A stretch of DNA of 64,000 bases, taken from assembly GCA_020747065.1 (NCBI GenBank), contig JAGMVK010000001.1, positions 3,844,001 to 3,908,000 on the forward strand, given 5' to 3'. The stretch comes from Cadophora sp. MPI-SDFR-AT-0126. Taxonomy: Eukaryota > Ascomycota > Leotiomycetes > Helotiales > Ploettnerulaceae. The position numbers were made by a program, and so were the translations under genes. This document shows positions 1 to 12,208 of this stretch, piece after piece. A model generated the notes under the pieces. It had not been told where the DNA came from and ran no database searches. It saw only the letters and a list, made by a program, of their open reading frames with translations. Numbering within the stretch: position 1 is the first letter of the stretch; each line of letters begins with the position of its first letter.

Positions 1-2523
1 TAATAGGTCTATTAGACGCGCCTCCTTTTTAAATAGGTTTATAAACCTCTTAATCTTCTTACTTACTTAGGGTTTAACTTTCCTTAGCTTTTCCGTTTAT
101 TCCTTATTAATTTCCATCTCCTCTATTACCTTCCCTTACTATACTCTATCTCTAGAAGTCTCCTTTACTTAATCTCGGACCTTCTAATTCCCTAGGCGAG
201 GTACTTTAAGGGCCGCTAAATTCTTTTCCTTCTTTATACGCCTTTTTAGAATCTTCCTTAAGTTTACTTACTTATTATTTCCCTTCGCTTTTAACTTCTT
301 ACTCCTTACGCCCGCTACTTCTATTATACCCTAATCTACCTCTCTTTCCTCTTTATCTGACTTGTTTTATAGGACTACCCTTACTACTATCCTACTAACG
401 TTCTCTATAGTTATAGCTAATTAATGCACTACTCCTTATTTAACTAGTCTACTTAAGGCCTCTTACTTTAAAGCTTCCTACTATTACCGTATAATTTCTC
501 TTCCGGGGACTCTCTACTTTACTCGCACGGAATCACCCTTATCTTCTCTCTTTCCTTAATATATTCTTCCCTGGACTTTATATACTAACCTCCTCTCTGT
601 ATCTAATATAAAGTCGGGGTACTTCCTTTAATAGTAGCTATTCTCTATATAATAGAAGTAATACGTAGGGCGATTATTATATATTCCTATAGCTCTGACT
701 GCAGTTAGTACTATATTATATTACTATCCTGTGTATATAGCTTAAGGTAGCTTCAATAGATTGATCCGACTTGAAGGCCTAGCTGGGTATATCTTAATAC
801 AGTTTCCTCTACTAGGTAGGCTAAATCCTAAGCGCGCCCCTGGACTAACCCTAGAAAGTATAGCCTTTATAGTAAGCGTAAGCGTATTAAGAGCTTAAGT
901 TATCTCCCTAATAGCTTTAGTAGAGACCGAACTTAGCATAATTACTAAAGCTACTAAGTGATCTTCACCTTTTCACGAAATAATTATTTAGCCTAAAGTA
1001 TCCACTAGTTCGCTTAAGCCCTCCTTCTTTTTATAGCTATTAGAGAACTCTCGGACTATCTTATTTATAGTATAGATACTAGTAGCTATCTTTATAAGTT
1101 TATTAAATATAATAGTATCCGGCTTATTAATATCAACTTTATTCTTCTGAATTACTTTTCCGTAAATATCTCTCGGGAGACTATTTAAGAACCAGATACC
1201 TCTAGTATAGCCCTTAAGCTATCCTTTATTTATAAGAGTAGCTAAGACTGCTATATACTATTAAATAAACTTCCGGATATCTCCCTTACTTATTTGCGGT
1301 TTCGATTTTAAAGCCTCTAAGAAAGATCGGGAATTTATCTATTAGAAGGTATCTTAATCCTTATACTCCTCTTAAAGTTCTTCGACTAAATACTTCTAAT
1401 TTAGATAAGCTTAAGTAACTAGTATCTTAATATACTACCTAATAGATAACCTGTAGTACCGCGGAAGTCACTTTACCTTATCTTCTATTTTTAACTATAT
1501 ATCTTCGTACTAATCTGAATACTGCTTAAGAAATTCAGTAATATTAGCTCTATTAAAGTATAAGGCCCTTAGAGTTCTAGGCGCAAGTATTAGAGCTATA
1601 TACCTTAAATTAGTTATCTTTATAATAATAGTAGTAAAGTCGATTTCCCCCCCTTACTAAGTAGGAGGATACTGTTCTGTTTCTTTACTACTTTTTATAT
1701 TTAGCGTTAGTTAAAAGCTTTCTAAAAGATCTTTCTCTAAGAATAAACTAGCTTTAGTAAGATCTGGAAATAACTTAAGTCTTTAATAGTAGTAGTTACT
1801 TATTAAGTGTAGTAAGGCGCGATTCGTTAGTGTTAGTAGTAGAAGTATTAAGAGTATTAGAGCGATATAAGTGCCTCTTATAATTTCTAGTCCTAATACT
1901 TTAATACTTACCTTATCTATTACTATACTTACTCGTGATCCCTTTTTCCTTAGCCCTTTTTCCTTATACTCCTTCTTAGCTTGTTTCCTCTTTATATTTA
2001 TTTACTCTCTAGTAAGCGATTAGGCTCACTTAGCCCTATTACTTTACTGCGTTTCCCTAGTAACTATAGTTTTCTCCTCTACTTAATTTCTCTTATCTTA
2101 GCTATACCTTAGTACCTTACTAAGGTATAATCTATCTGCTATTAACCTCGGCCTTATACTATAAGTTCCTTAGAGCTCTATAAAGCCTCTTTTTCCTAAA
2201 CTGCTTTATTATATTCTGATATTCTTAAGGCGCTTTACTAATTGTTAATAAAATTCAACCTCTTACTTTCTACCTGAGTTAACTTATACTTAGTTTCACG
2301 CTTATATTACTTTCTTACTCCTTATATAGGTCACTAATATAAAGGAGTAGAGTAGTACTATTAAGTACATAGTAAATAGGGGAATAACTCGCGTGTAGAC
2401 TAATTAGGTAATAGAAGTAAGAGGAAGAAGATAATGATTACTAGTCTAGTAGCGCTGACCTATCTATTTACAGCTGGAACGGAAAAATAAAAACCCTTGT
2501 AGTAGGCCTTCGACCCCACTACA
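1..2523 (-). mobile_element. RIP-degraded LTR retroelement with gag, minus strand
   Basis: This TA-rich stretch has no long ORF. Reading the minus strand through stops from about 1960 down to 1200 gives a continuous Gag-like protein. It includes the string KITNLRYIALILAPRTLRAL near 1620-1560, followed by a segment with ITEFLKQYSD, EDKVK, LPRYYRLSIRQYI and VEEL (about 1560-1370). This style matches Gag proteins of fungal LTR elements, probably Ty3/gypsy. Stops sit where CAA, CAG or TGG would fit, the RIP pattern. Its 5' LTR would be 2338-2523. Distal coding parts would lie left of the window. The family call is inferred from protein style only. Confidence 0.55.
2338..2523 (-). repeat. LTR relic (5' LTR of the minus-strand element)
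   Basis: This 186 bp block is an imperfect inverted copy of 3246-3431. On its minus strand it begins TGTAGTGGGGTC, the TG start expected of an LTR. Directly downstream on that strand comes TTAGTGACC, which after undoing RIP would be TTGGTGACC and could be a primer-binding site. Differences from the partner are mostly C/T and G/A transitions. Confidence 0.6.
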
Positions 2524-3245
2524 ATATTACTTTACCTAAGATTCTGTATAAGTTCTTTAATTCTATTACGATTATCTAACAAACGCTTTTACCTTAGTTT
2601 ATTACTATATAGAATAATAAGAAGTCTCTTAAAGTAGTAAAAAATAGTTTATAGTAAGATCTAGTTAATGCTTATAGGGATTTTACTGCTTTATAAGCTA
2701 TATTATTTGGGTTACTTAATTAATATAGTGTAATTCCCTTTAGATTCGTTGTTATAGTAAAGGTATCTAGCTTAAAGGCCTTATCCAATACTTAAGTTAC
2801 TTGTTATAAATAGAGTTCACTAGTAGTAATAGTATAAAGGAATATTATACTTAAGAGCGATTAAAAGGTAGTATATAAGTATATTAAGGATTAAAGAAGA
2901 AAGGTACTAAGGGTAGGATTAGAGGTATTTAAAATAGTACGTAGGATTAAGAAGGAAGTATTTAAAAAGAAATCCTATTACTTTCTTAAAAAGAGAGTAG
3001 ATATATTAAAATTACTTATACCTAAAGTAGAGGCGGACATAAATAAGCTAAGTAAGGAAGTGCTTTAAGAAGCACTAAAGAAGGGTTTACTATTTACGAA
3101 AGAAGTATATAGGGATAAAATAAGGGGCGTATAATTCGGTAACTTAGGGCTTAGGGTATAAAACTAGCTCTTCTTTTTTTAACTTCTTTATACTATATAG
3201 GATTATTACAGTTAAGGGACAATTACTAAACTAGGGGGGGATATA
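2524..3245 (+). mobile_element. RIP-degraded 3' end of an LTR element, plus strand
   Basis: This segment lies between two inverted LTR copies and contains many stops in all frames. It ends in a purine run (TAGGGGGGGA, 3232-3241) just before the right LTR, which is where a polypurine tract belongs. I read it as the 3' end of a plus-oriented element of the same family as the minus-oriented one to its left. No protein motif is clear enough to name. Confidence 0.4.
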
Positions 3246-3431
3246 TATAGTAGGGTTAAAGACTTACTATAAGAGTTTTTGTTTTTCTGTTCTAGTTATA
3301 GATAAATAAGTTAGTGCTACTAGACTAGTAATTATTATCTTTTTTCTCTTACTTCTATTACTTAATTAGTCCACGCGTAAGTTATTCCCCTATTTACTAT
3401 GCACTTGACGGTACTACTCTACTCCTTCACA
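3246..3431 (+). repeat. LTR relic (3' LTR, plus orientation)
   Basis: This 186 bp copy is the partner of 2338-2523 in inverted orientation. It ends CTCCTTCACA, keeping the CA terminus, while its TG start now reads TA (RIP of CpA on the other strand). A G-rich polypurine tract precedes it. Right after it, at about 3432, the copia relic begins, so this LTR marks a nested insertion edge. Confidence 0.6.
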
Positions 3432-6400
3432 TTACTAGCTATACTATTATAAAAACCAGATCTTTCTTTATTCTAAAGCTTTCTTTTTTTAAGTAAATAT
3501 TAAAAAACTCTTTATATATATATATAGAATTATTAATCTTTAGAGATATTTATTAATATTTTACTATAGCTTATATTAAATTAAATAAGTAAAAGTATAT
3601 ATATAAAATAAAAGAATTATAGGTAATTTAGTAGTAAAACAAATACTAATATAAATAGTGCTTATACTTATACTATTCGGAGCTCTTGCTTCTACTTACT
3701 AGAAGGACTACGTTCACTATATTCAAGCTATAATTAAGAAACCTAATTATATCTACGCTTTCGAGAACCGGAAGAGTAAGAAATACTTATATTATACTAA
3801 TTAGAGCGAAATCTGCACTTTTATAAGTACTCCCCTTATTTCCCCTTTTCTTTTTTATTATTTAGGATTTCGGATTCCTAAATATAGTTCGTAATTAACT
3901 TATATATAGCTACTCTAGTACTTAGAAGCTAAGTACTAAGATCTTCTACTTACCTGAACTCTTAAGAAGATTAATAATATCTTTACTATTATTACTACTC
4001 TTAATATAGAGCTTCATGTTATAATCGCTGAATTACTAAAAACTCGTAATAAGTTAAGTTTAGTATTATTAAAGGAGACTTATACTCTCTATATTAGAAT
4101 AGTAAATCTTACTTAAAATTAATTTGTAAGTAATTTTCTTTTCTTTTTATTCTAAATCTTTATTATATATACTCTGATTTATATCCAACTAACTTTTTAT
4201 AGGACTACAGGTAAATCCTCTCTTATATAGAAAAGTAGGTAGAGAAGGCTATAACTATAGTTATTACTTATTATAATAGTAATAAGTATAAGCGTCCTAC
4301 GGAATAAGATAGAGATAAAGATAGAATAATAAGGGAGCTAGCCTGATCCCTTAAGTAAAGAGAACTTAGGGTAAAAAACACTTAAGTAGCGCGAAGGTAA
4401 AGGAAACTAGCGCTAAGCTAGTTAATTTAGGAGCTGCTTATAATTAGGGAAATAGGTCCTATTTTGGAAAGGCTTCGTAACTAGTTCTTTATAGCGGTAC
4501 TTTTTTTATATTAGTATATAGGAATAGTCCCTTATAATAAAACTAGTATTTAGTCCTTATTAGAGTATTATTATAAGGCCGCTTATTAGTATTTTAAATT
4601 AGAGGGTAATTAAATATAAATTAAACTTATTCTCTTTTCTATATTTTAAATAGAAATGAAAATACTTATAAGTAATTAATAAGAGTTATAAGAAAATTAT
4701 AATAAAGGAAAAATCACTTCTTATCTAAAACCTCTCTATTACTCTATTAAATTAGTACTATTAATTCATAAGCTTAGATTATAAGTTAAACTAGCTTCTA
4801 AATTAATATTAAGTAGCCTCTAAACTTAACTCTCTATCTTTATAGTTAAAGTATTAGTATTAATTAGCTCCTAAAGAGCTTTATTTAGCGTTATTTTTAT
4901 TATAATATTAATAGGATTACAAGTACTATTAATTTATTGAATTTCTATTAACTCTCTACGCTTATATAATTAATAAATTACTATTATATTAATTATTAAA
5001 CGTTTCTTCTTTATAGTACTTAGCTTAATAATATACTCGTAGAGAGATAGAGAATCTATATATATTATAGTAAGAAGCTATAATAATCTAAGCTTATCTA
5101 TTACTATATTAATAGTAATTCCTAAGGTAATTAATATATTAATTTCTACTACTATAGTATATAGCTCTAAAGCTAGTATAATACGTATTACTCTCTTATA
5201 CTTTATAGCTTATATAAATAATATTACTAGAGAAGATAAATTTTATATCTTCTTCTATTTCTATTCTAATTACTACTAGAAACCTAATCTATGAACTTAG
5301 ATCCTTATTATTAGTAAATAATCTATTAATAAAGATATAAAGTTTAGTATAGTGTAAATTAACTAGTATATATTATAAACCTTTCTTTATATTATTTATC
5401 TACTATTAAAGGCTTTAGTTTAAAGCTTTAGTATTATTAATTATTAGATCTTAATATTATACTACTACTAATAGATTAAAGTTAGCTTTCGGTTAGTAAA
5501 TTATTATAATATAAGCTCTATAAGCGTGTTACTCTATATAAGTTTTCTTATAATCTAGTACTTTTATATTAACTAATTCTAGCTTTACTTCTTACTTTTT
5601 CTATAATATATAAATATTATCTTTATCTAAAGTAATAGTATATTTATTAAATATAATAGATTTAGAGAAGAGTAGGACTTAAATTAGCTTTATTAGGAAA
5701 TTAGCTTCTATAATCTTATTCTACTCTTTTACTAAGAAGTTATTATTCTTAAGAATAAGAGTATTATTTATTTATATTCTAATAACTCTAAACTCGTAGC
5801 TTTCTTTAGTACTAATTAGTAAGTAAGGGTTATATATTAATATTTATATCTAGAGCTTTTTTATATAATACTTATAGTAGGTATTAAACTAGTGATTTCC
5901 GGATTTTAGTATACTATAGAGAAGGAGTATTATTATAAATATTATACTAAAAGGGAATTTATCTACGATTTCTTCTAATAACTATATAAAGATATTTTAA
6001 AGGAGTTTTATTATTAATTAGATATAAGCTTAAGTAATATCTTAGATTACTAGATATATACTAGATCTCTTTCGGACTTAGTTTAAGTGCCTTATAGTTA
6101 TAGTTAAGAAGATAAGTAATCTTTAGCTTACTTATTAAATAGTAAAAGACTAAGTTAATATCTCTTTCTTATTTTTATTATTAAAGTATTAGATAATAAG
6201 CCTTAATTTCTTATATAGTATTATAGACTTCTTATTCTTTACTTTATCTATTATCTTTAATTTAAAGATATAATAGCTTCTTACTCTAAGATTACCTTTA
6301 GAAATTAGTATAAAAATATCTCTTTTAATAAAAGCTTTATACTTAGTTTATCGGGATTATTAAAATAGTCGATAAAGTATAATAATCTTACTTTTTATAT

Positions 6401-8460
6401 ATAGCTTAATTAATAGCTCTTAATCTCTTATCTCTTTCTTAGTTAGAAATACTTTAGTATTATAATTATTATTAATTATTAGTAGTCCTAGGATTAGCTT
6501 TATAAATAGGACTTTAATAGCGATTTAAGGGGCTTTTAGTATAGTTTTATAAACTTTTCAGATTAATAAGCTAAGCTTATAAGTTATATTTAGTAATTTT
6601 TTTTTCTTTTATTTAATACTAGATATATCTATCTTAAATAAATATACTAATATTAAATAAAATATACGTACTCTACTATTATTTATATTTATTTTATATA
6701 CTTCGCTCTTTATTCCTAAGAAAATATAGAGTCTTTTCTATCTCTTTTTTTTATACTAGATTAATACTTAATCTTAAAGCTTAAGATTATAATATATATT
6801 ATATTAAAGCTATTATAAGTTACTAGTGTATTATTAACTTACTATTTAGTATATATTTAATATACCTTTATTATAACTTTCTTAATAATCTTTATATATT
6901 ATTAAATAGATAGGTTTAAAGGATCTATTTCTGTTATTTTTAGGTAAGTACTAAAAATAAGAAGTATAAGGATTAAGCTATTTAGTCTAGCTATACTATT
7001 AACAGCTTTAATAGCTATCTGTAGGCGATTCTTATTACTTATATTAAGGTACTCTTCTATAATAATTTCGTAAGTATATTAAAGTAAGTGATAATATTAT
7101 TCTACTTTACTAATTAAGTAGTATACCTCTACTAAGATAAGTTTAAGCGTACTCCTTATAGCCTTAAGTATACTTTAAAACTCTGTAGAGTTAAAGTTAA
7201 TTCTATAGTTATAGATAATAAAGTTAAGGGGTCTAATATATATATTTATTTATACTAACTTAAATACGTTAAAAGTAGCTTAAGCTATAGCTGAATTAAA
7301 GCGCTTTTAAAGTAACTTTATAGCTCTAAATCCTATAGCTTTATTTATTATATAAAGTATATATTATTCTTTAAACTATATAATATTAATATAAACTATA
7401 TAATTAAAGTTTATATTATCTTATAGTTTAAATCTAAATTTATATAAAGCGTTTATATATTTTTAGTAATACTTATATATCTCTTTAACTTATAATATAA
7501 TATTAGAATTAGACTTATAGCTAGCTTAGTCTAGTAAATATTATAGATATTATATTAATAAGTAGCTGAATTATCTATAAAGCTAATAAATCTCTATCTT
7601 TATTAAATAATACTAGCTGATTATATTAACTAAAGGTTCGATTAATCAATAATACTAGTTCAGAAGAAGCTATAAGTACTTCTTCTTTCGTATAATTAAG
7701 TATCTCTTATCTTCTTAAACTAATATATTCTATAAGTTATTATAGTATATACTTATCTTATCTAGCTATTATAAATACACTAAGAATAGTATATCTATAT
7801 TTATAATATAGTAATCTAAAACTCTAATTAAGGTATCTACTATAGTAATCCCTAGGGAGGTATAAGAACTAGCTTCGAATTAGATCTGACTTCTACCTAA
7901 TTAACTAGTATTATACTTAATATTCCGAACTTACTATAATATATATAATTAATTAATACCTCCTATATTCTTACTAAATACTTCTATATTAATAAGAAGA
8001 CTTTAAAAGAATTAATCTATTTATTATGTTATATACTTCTTTTTCTAGAGTAGTTTTTAAATTCTACTCTTTAGTATATATAATACCTTCTATTTATTAA
8101 GCCTTTTTATAATATCTATATATTATACTCTACTTTACTTACTATAAATATAATTATAAAGAAAGCTTTTCTATTTTTATTTCTACTATTAAAACTAATT
8201 AATAAATTATTAGAATATAATAAAGTATTAGAATCCTAAGAATCTAGATTATCTTTCTAAATTTTAAGATCTCCTTAATTCTAATTTAAACTTAATTTAG
8301 TTCCTTTAGTATATATTAAGTAGGCCTTAAAAGAATTATTAGTTATCTTTATATCTTCTACTTTATACTTAGTAAAGTACTTTACTTTTAATATTCTTTA
8401 CTTTTTATTAGAATAATAGCTACTATAGTAATCTATCTTCTTATAGATAATATACTCTTT
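3432..8460 (-). mobile_element. RIP-degraded Ty1/copia relic related to the intact element
   Basis: The minus strand lines up with the intact element at 29933-37545 from its gag zinc-knuckle region (about 32070, relic 8455) through pol to beyond the antisense gene. Examples are ESGNH-FNTY for ESGNHWFNTY (about 5900), LLISTKES, and an RNase H tail near 4740-5060 that matches base for base apart from C-to-T and G-to-A changes. Both strands are mutated, as RIP does. Some residues differ beyond RIP, so it is a divergent family member, not a direct copy. The left end is cut by the nested LTR at 3431. The right end stops sharply at about 8460, before the gag start and 5' LTR. Confidence 0.85.
3640..4420 (+). 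pseudogene. RIP-killed copy of the antisense zinc-cluster gene in the copia relic
   Basis: This is the counterpart of the spliced antisense gene at 36082-36866. From 3679 the frame reads GALAST, then a cluster in which the first five cysteine positions of the intact protein read Tyr (TAY for TGY) and the sixth is still Cys. All five spacings agree (2, 11, 9, 2, 6). Flanking residues such as KK-N, F, R-SKK are kept. The exon 1 donor GTAAGT appears as ATAAGT near 3823, again a G-to-A change. Residues between the cysteines differ in ways RIP cannot explain, which points to older divergence under constraint. Confidence 0.6.
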
Positions 8461-8892
8461 TATACAGTGAAACGATTAGTAGGCTGCTATTTTCGGGGGT
8501 TTTAGTCGCTGTTTTTGGGGGTCTAGTAACCAGTTCTCGGCTAATTCTACACCCCATCTTTCTTCACCACGCACCTCGATCCAGGTACCCCGGGGACCGT
8601 GCACTCAAATAGAGTATCATAACACTTCTTCTTCCTTCCAACTCCTTACCTGGCAGCCCCCCGAATCTTGCGGGTGCTAGAAACAGTTCATTGTGATCAA
8701 CTCTGACCTAAGTATAAAGGGCTGGCACCTTCTTTTGTACCCTCCTTTGTTTATATCGCCTACTCCCAAACCGACATTCTCTCCCTCCGCTCTCGTTATC
8801 CCCTGTTTCAGTCTATTCTTCTTTGGCTCTTTGTCTCGTCTTCCTCGTCTCTACTTCGTCTCTTCTTCACACAGCCTCTTCTCCCTACACAT
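8461..8892. other. Composition boundary and upstream region of the DUF3435 gene
   Basis: At about 8460 the TA-rich copia relic changes within a few bases to ordinary base composition. The stretch up to the start codon at 8893 has a CT-rich character (8740-8890) like a fungal 5' leader or promoter. The break falls in the middle of the copia relic's gag, so it looks like an insertion edge. I see no terminal repeat. Confidence 0.4.
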
Positions 8893-11800
8893 GTGTCTAT
8901 GCCTCGAGCGAGATACAGTGAAGATGTGCTAACACTCGACGATGAGAGCACCTCCGATTCCGACACGGATAGCTTGTTCGATGGCGAAGCAGACTCTGGA
9001 ACCGATACCGACCTGGACAGCCTCGTAGCTAAGGAGGGTAGTAACGACGATGACGATCTTTTCGACGATAAAGTACGACATCCTCCAGAGTACTACCGCG
9101 CTAACGCTGCAAACCTCAATGTGCAGCGTCTCCGATAAAGGCGATATAGCCCTAAGACGCAGGCTTAGCTTAACCGGGTAAAGAAGCACTATAAACAGTA
9201 TAAGTAATATCTATCTTACTTATATTAGAGGGGTTTAACTGACCTTTATTTCGTATTCAGATATTACACTTTCTAGACTTAGGATCCGGCGAAATACTAC
9301 GACGAAATCTCGCCTTAATTTATCTACAGCTTCCTAAGCTAAGCGTGCAATTAACGATAAGGGAAAGGTAGCCGGAGGCGGCTAGGAATTAAATATATAA
9401 GCTCGCTGAAGATATTTTAGAAGTGCTACTTAATAGTATATAAGATTGAAACTAAGAGGAAGCTCGATCCTATAATCTAAGTGAATAGTTAAGATATAAG
9501 CCTTCCTATACCTTCCTATAGTTATAGTTTACGCTGATAAGATCCTTAGGTCGTTAAGATCGTAGTAGTAGAAAAGAACCTCGATTTCATAAAGCAGCTG
9601 AGTGCGACTATATATACGGAGGATCTAGCTAAATTTACGCGAGTCCTTCTAGCTACAACCGAGATGACTTTTAATATCAGATAGCTCCAAGTTCAACTCG
9701 TTCTATTCTATTAGCTTACAGGTATTACAAGTAATCGACCGAAGGCTCTAATTAAGCTCCGGTATTAATACCTAAAGTTAATCTTAATTCGAGATCCTGA
9801 CGGAGGTAGTTGTCCTTGTCTTTTTATTAAACTAACGCCTGAATTCACGAAACGATATCTCAGCTTAAAAGATATATACGTTCCCTTTCTTCGCCTCTAG
9901 CTATATTAATTTATTTTACTAACCCTTACTAGAAACGAATTCAAAATTCCTAAGATTATCTATAATCTAACTCTTATACTTAGCTCGCACGTCTTCCTTT
10001 TTAGTATACTATTTAAGGCTCGTGTATTTAAGTCTCTAAGTATTAATTATTTAAAAAGGTTATATAGTCTTAAAGTTCTTAAGGGATTTAATAAGTAGCT
10101 ATTACTACTATAAAACAAGATAAACGACGAGTTTATCTTCTATAAGGCGGTTCGTGAAGTATAAGGCGTTTATATTACTCGTAAGCTGCAATTCTTATTT
10201 AAGTCGGTATAGTACCGGATGAAAGTAGGAGGTAAGATTACTGGCTTTAGTTAGGTGTTAAAGCCTTATAACCTCTAAGATAGTTTAGTAAAAGGACTAA
10301 ATAAAAGTCGTAAGTGCCTGATCCTATATTACTTATACCTTATACTAACTTAAGGTCTTCCAAATAGCGGATATTAGCGATTCGCTTTAGAATAAAATCC
10401 TGTAGTATATAAGTATTAGCACTTTCTTGAAACACTACCTTAATAATATTAACGTTGATCTTTAGGGCGTATACTAAAGGCTGGATACGTAAAAGGACCT
10501 AATGCGGTTTATATGCTTCATAAGCTGCTTAATCGACTCCTACTGCTCGCGGAAGCTGATACTAGAATAAACTGCGTCTATAAATGACTTTCCATATATC
10601 GTGAAGTTGCATAACTAAGTAAAGGACCTGTCTAACGCTCCTGTCGGGGGCCGGAAAGATAACAGGCTCCCTAAGGCTATTAAGCGATTATATAACAAGA
10701 AGCAGCGGAAGCGGAGAGAACTCCTTAAGGATATTAAGGAATAGTATAAGTTAGAGCAGCCGGTGAAGGATAGCGAACAGTAGTTTTTAGGTATAGTAGT
10801 CGATAAGGACACGCGAGACGCCTTAGTTCGGGCAGACATGTCGCTAGAGTAGCTTAGCTTAATAGACGCGATCCTCACTTTACCTAGGAAGTTAGCAGAA
10901 CAGGAACTGCAACGGAGAATCACGGCTATTAACGCGGTCACGTTGTACTGCAGTATAGAGGAGGGGGCGCTGTCTCGCTATGTTTAGCGTAGTTCTCCTA
11001 GTACGATTATCGGTCCTCCTGTGCAAGCCGCTGAGCTAAATGTCGCACTCCGCTAGGCGATATCTTCTATTAAGACCGAGAAGAGGCCTAAAGTATGTTT
11101 TATCTGTATTAGAAATCCGCACTTGATAATGCGCGAGAGGGTCGCTATATATTCAAACCCGGGTTCCCTGAGTCGATATTTTCGGAGGTATCACGTAAGT
11201 AAACTGCAAGTTGGGTAGTTTATTAATTGCATGGACTATAGTGTGCGGCTCGAGACTAGAAAGGAATTACTAATCTACGCAGAGAGGTTTCACGGAACAG
11301 TTTCACGAGTTCCGGCTGAGCAACTGATTGTATAGATTGCCGTTTGTTCTTGGTTACTATGACTTTGAGGGCAAGAACGGGAGCTGAATCGTGCAGGATC
11401 GTTTGGCTTCTTTTTTTGTTTTGATTTCATTGCGCGCAAAGGTAATCGCATTGTCTCAACATCTCGTGCTCTGCTGTGGGTTGAGGTATTAGCTCTATGA
11501 TCGTGGCCTGAGTATACCATCAGGACATCACGGATGTCACCCCGCAGGACGCTGTCAACCGCCGGATTGAGACCACTGAACTGGTGCAGGCTTTCTGCGG
11601 CTATCGTGAGGTCGCCTCCACGAGCTCTTTTCAAGGAAGATTCTCGAGAGATCGGGCCCTTGGCTCCTTTCCCCTTGTCTGCGACAAGTCGTAGTGCCTG
11701 TTCTGTATTGGAGACGAATCGAGGAGCTACGAAGACCGGATGGGTTCTTTTGCCGCCCTGCGGAAGATGATAGATCATGGTGAACGCAGGTATCTCAAAG

Positions 11801-11952
11801 GAAAAGATCCGCTGGCTAAGATAGAGTGTTGTCACCTAACATGTAAGCCTCAGGGGCTTGTTCTTGAACACTTGCAGCATTTCAAAAGCCATGTACAGGC
11901 CGTGCACGGCATCAAGCTTCGGGAACCAAGGTTTGGGCGTGCGACTAAATAG
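8893..11952 (+). pseudogene. DUF3435/FluG-domain protein, RIP-degraded (Starship captain-like superfamily)
   Basis: The start at 8893 opens MSMPRARYSEDVLTLDDE, with an acidic Ser/Asp-rich leader and 81 clean codons. The same frame then continues through many stops: RYSPKTQA, VKKHYKQYK, KYYDEISP, FIYSFL, TEDLAKFTRVLLATTEMTF, YRMKVGGKITGFS, TFLKHYL near 10430, and LETRKELLIYAERFHGTVS near 11250-11300. A Cys/His tail at about 11825-11930 (ECCHLTCKPQGLVLEHLQHF, HVQAVHGI) looks like its C-terminal zinc-finger-like end. These segments match my memory of fungal FluG-domain/DUF3435 proteins, the Pfam family that includes the tyrosine recombinases (captains) of Starship elements. Stops are mostly CAA/CAG/TGG changes. 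The first 250 bases are almost free of RIP and the middle is heavily hit. A frame change probably lies near 11300-11700. Confidence 0.7.
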
Positions 11953-12208
11953 ACTGCGTTCCATTTCATATATAGATCGTCAAATTACCATCCCTATCCA
12001 CTACTGCTGTTTTCATTCTTTTTGGCCTTGCTAGTGACTTTTTACTACGCTTGGAGGCAAGGCCTTACTATCGTGATGCAAGTCTTGCATCTCGCCAGCA
12101 ACGAAGGGATAAGACGAGGCAGTGGTTGTCTTGCTTGGTATTTGAATAACGCAGAAGCACCTTCAGCTTTACTTCTTCTGTCCTGGTAGCTTAGTAGAAC
12201 CCAATCAC

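Noticed and set aside
2338..3431. A 1.1 kb DNA transposon with 186 bp TIRs
   Set aside because: The repeats end TG...CA, one is preceded by a polypurine tract, the other is followed by a PBS-like site and a gag relic. LTRs in opposite orientation explain this better.
1..8460. Mitochondrial insert or centromeric AT-rich DNA
   Set aside because: Retroelement proteins can be read through the stops, and changes against the intact copia are RIP-type transitions.
11290..11835. 181-codon minus-strand frame
   Set aside because: It lies opposite the C-terminal part of the DUF3435 pseudogene, whose plus-strand zinc-finger-like tail is more convincing. No domain is seen on the minus strand.
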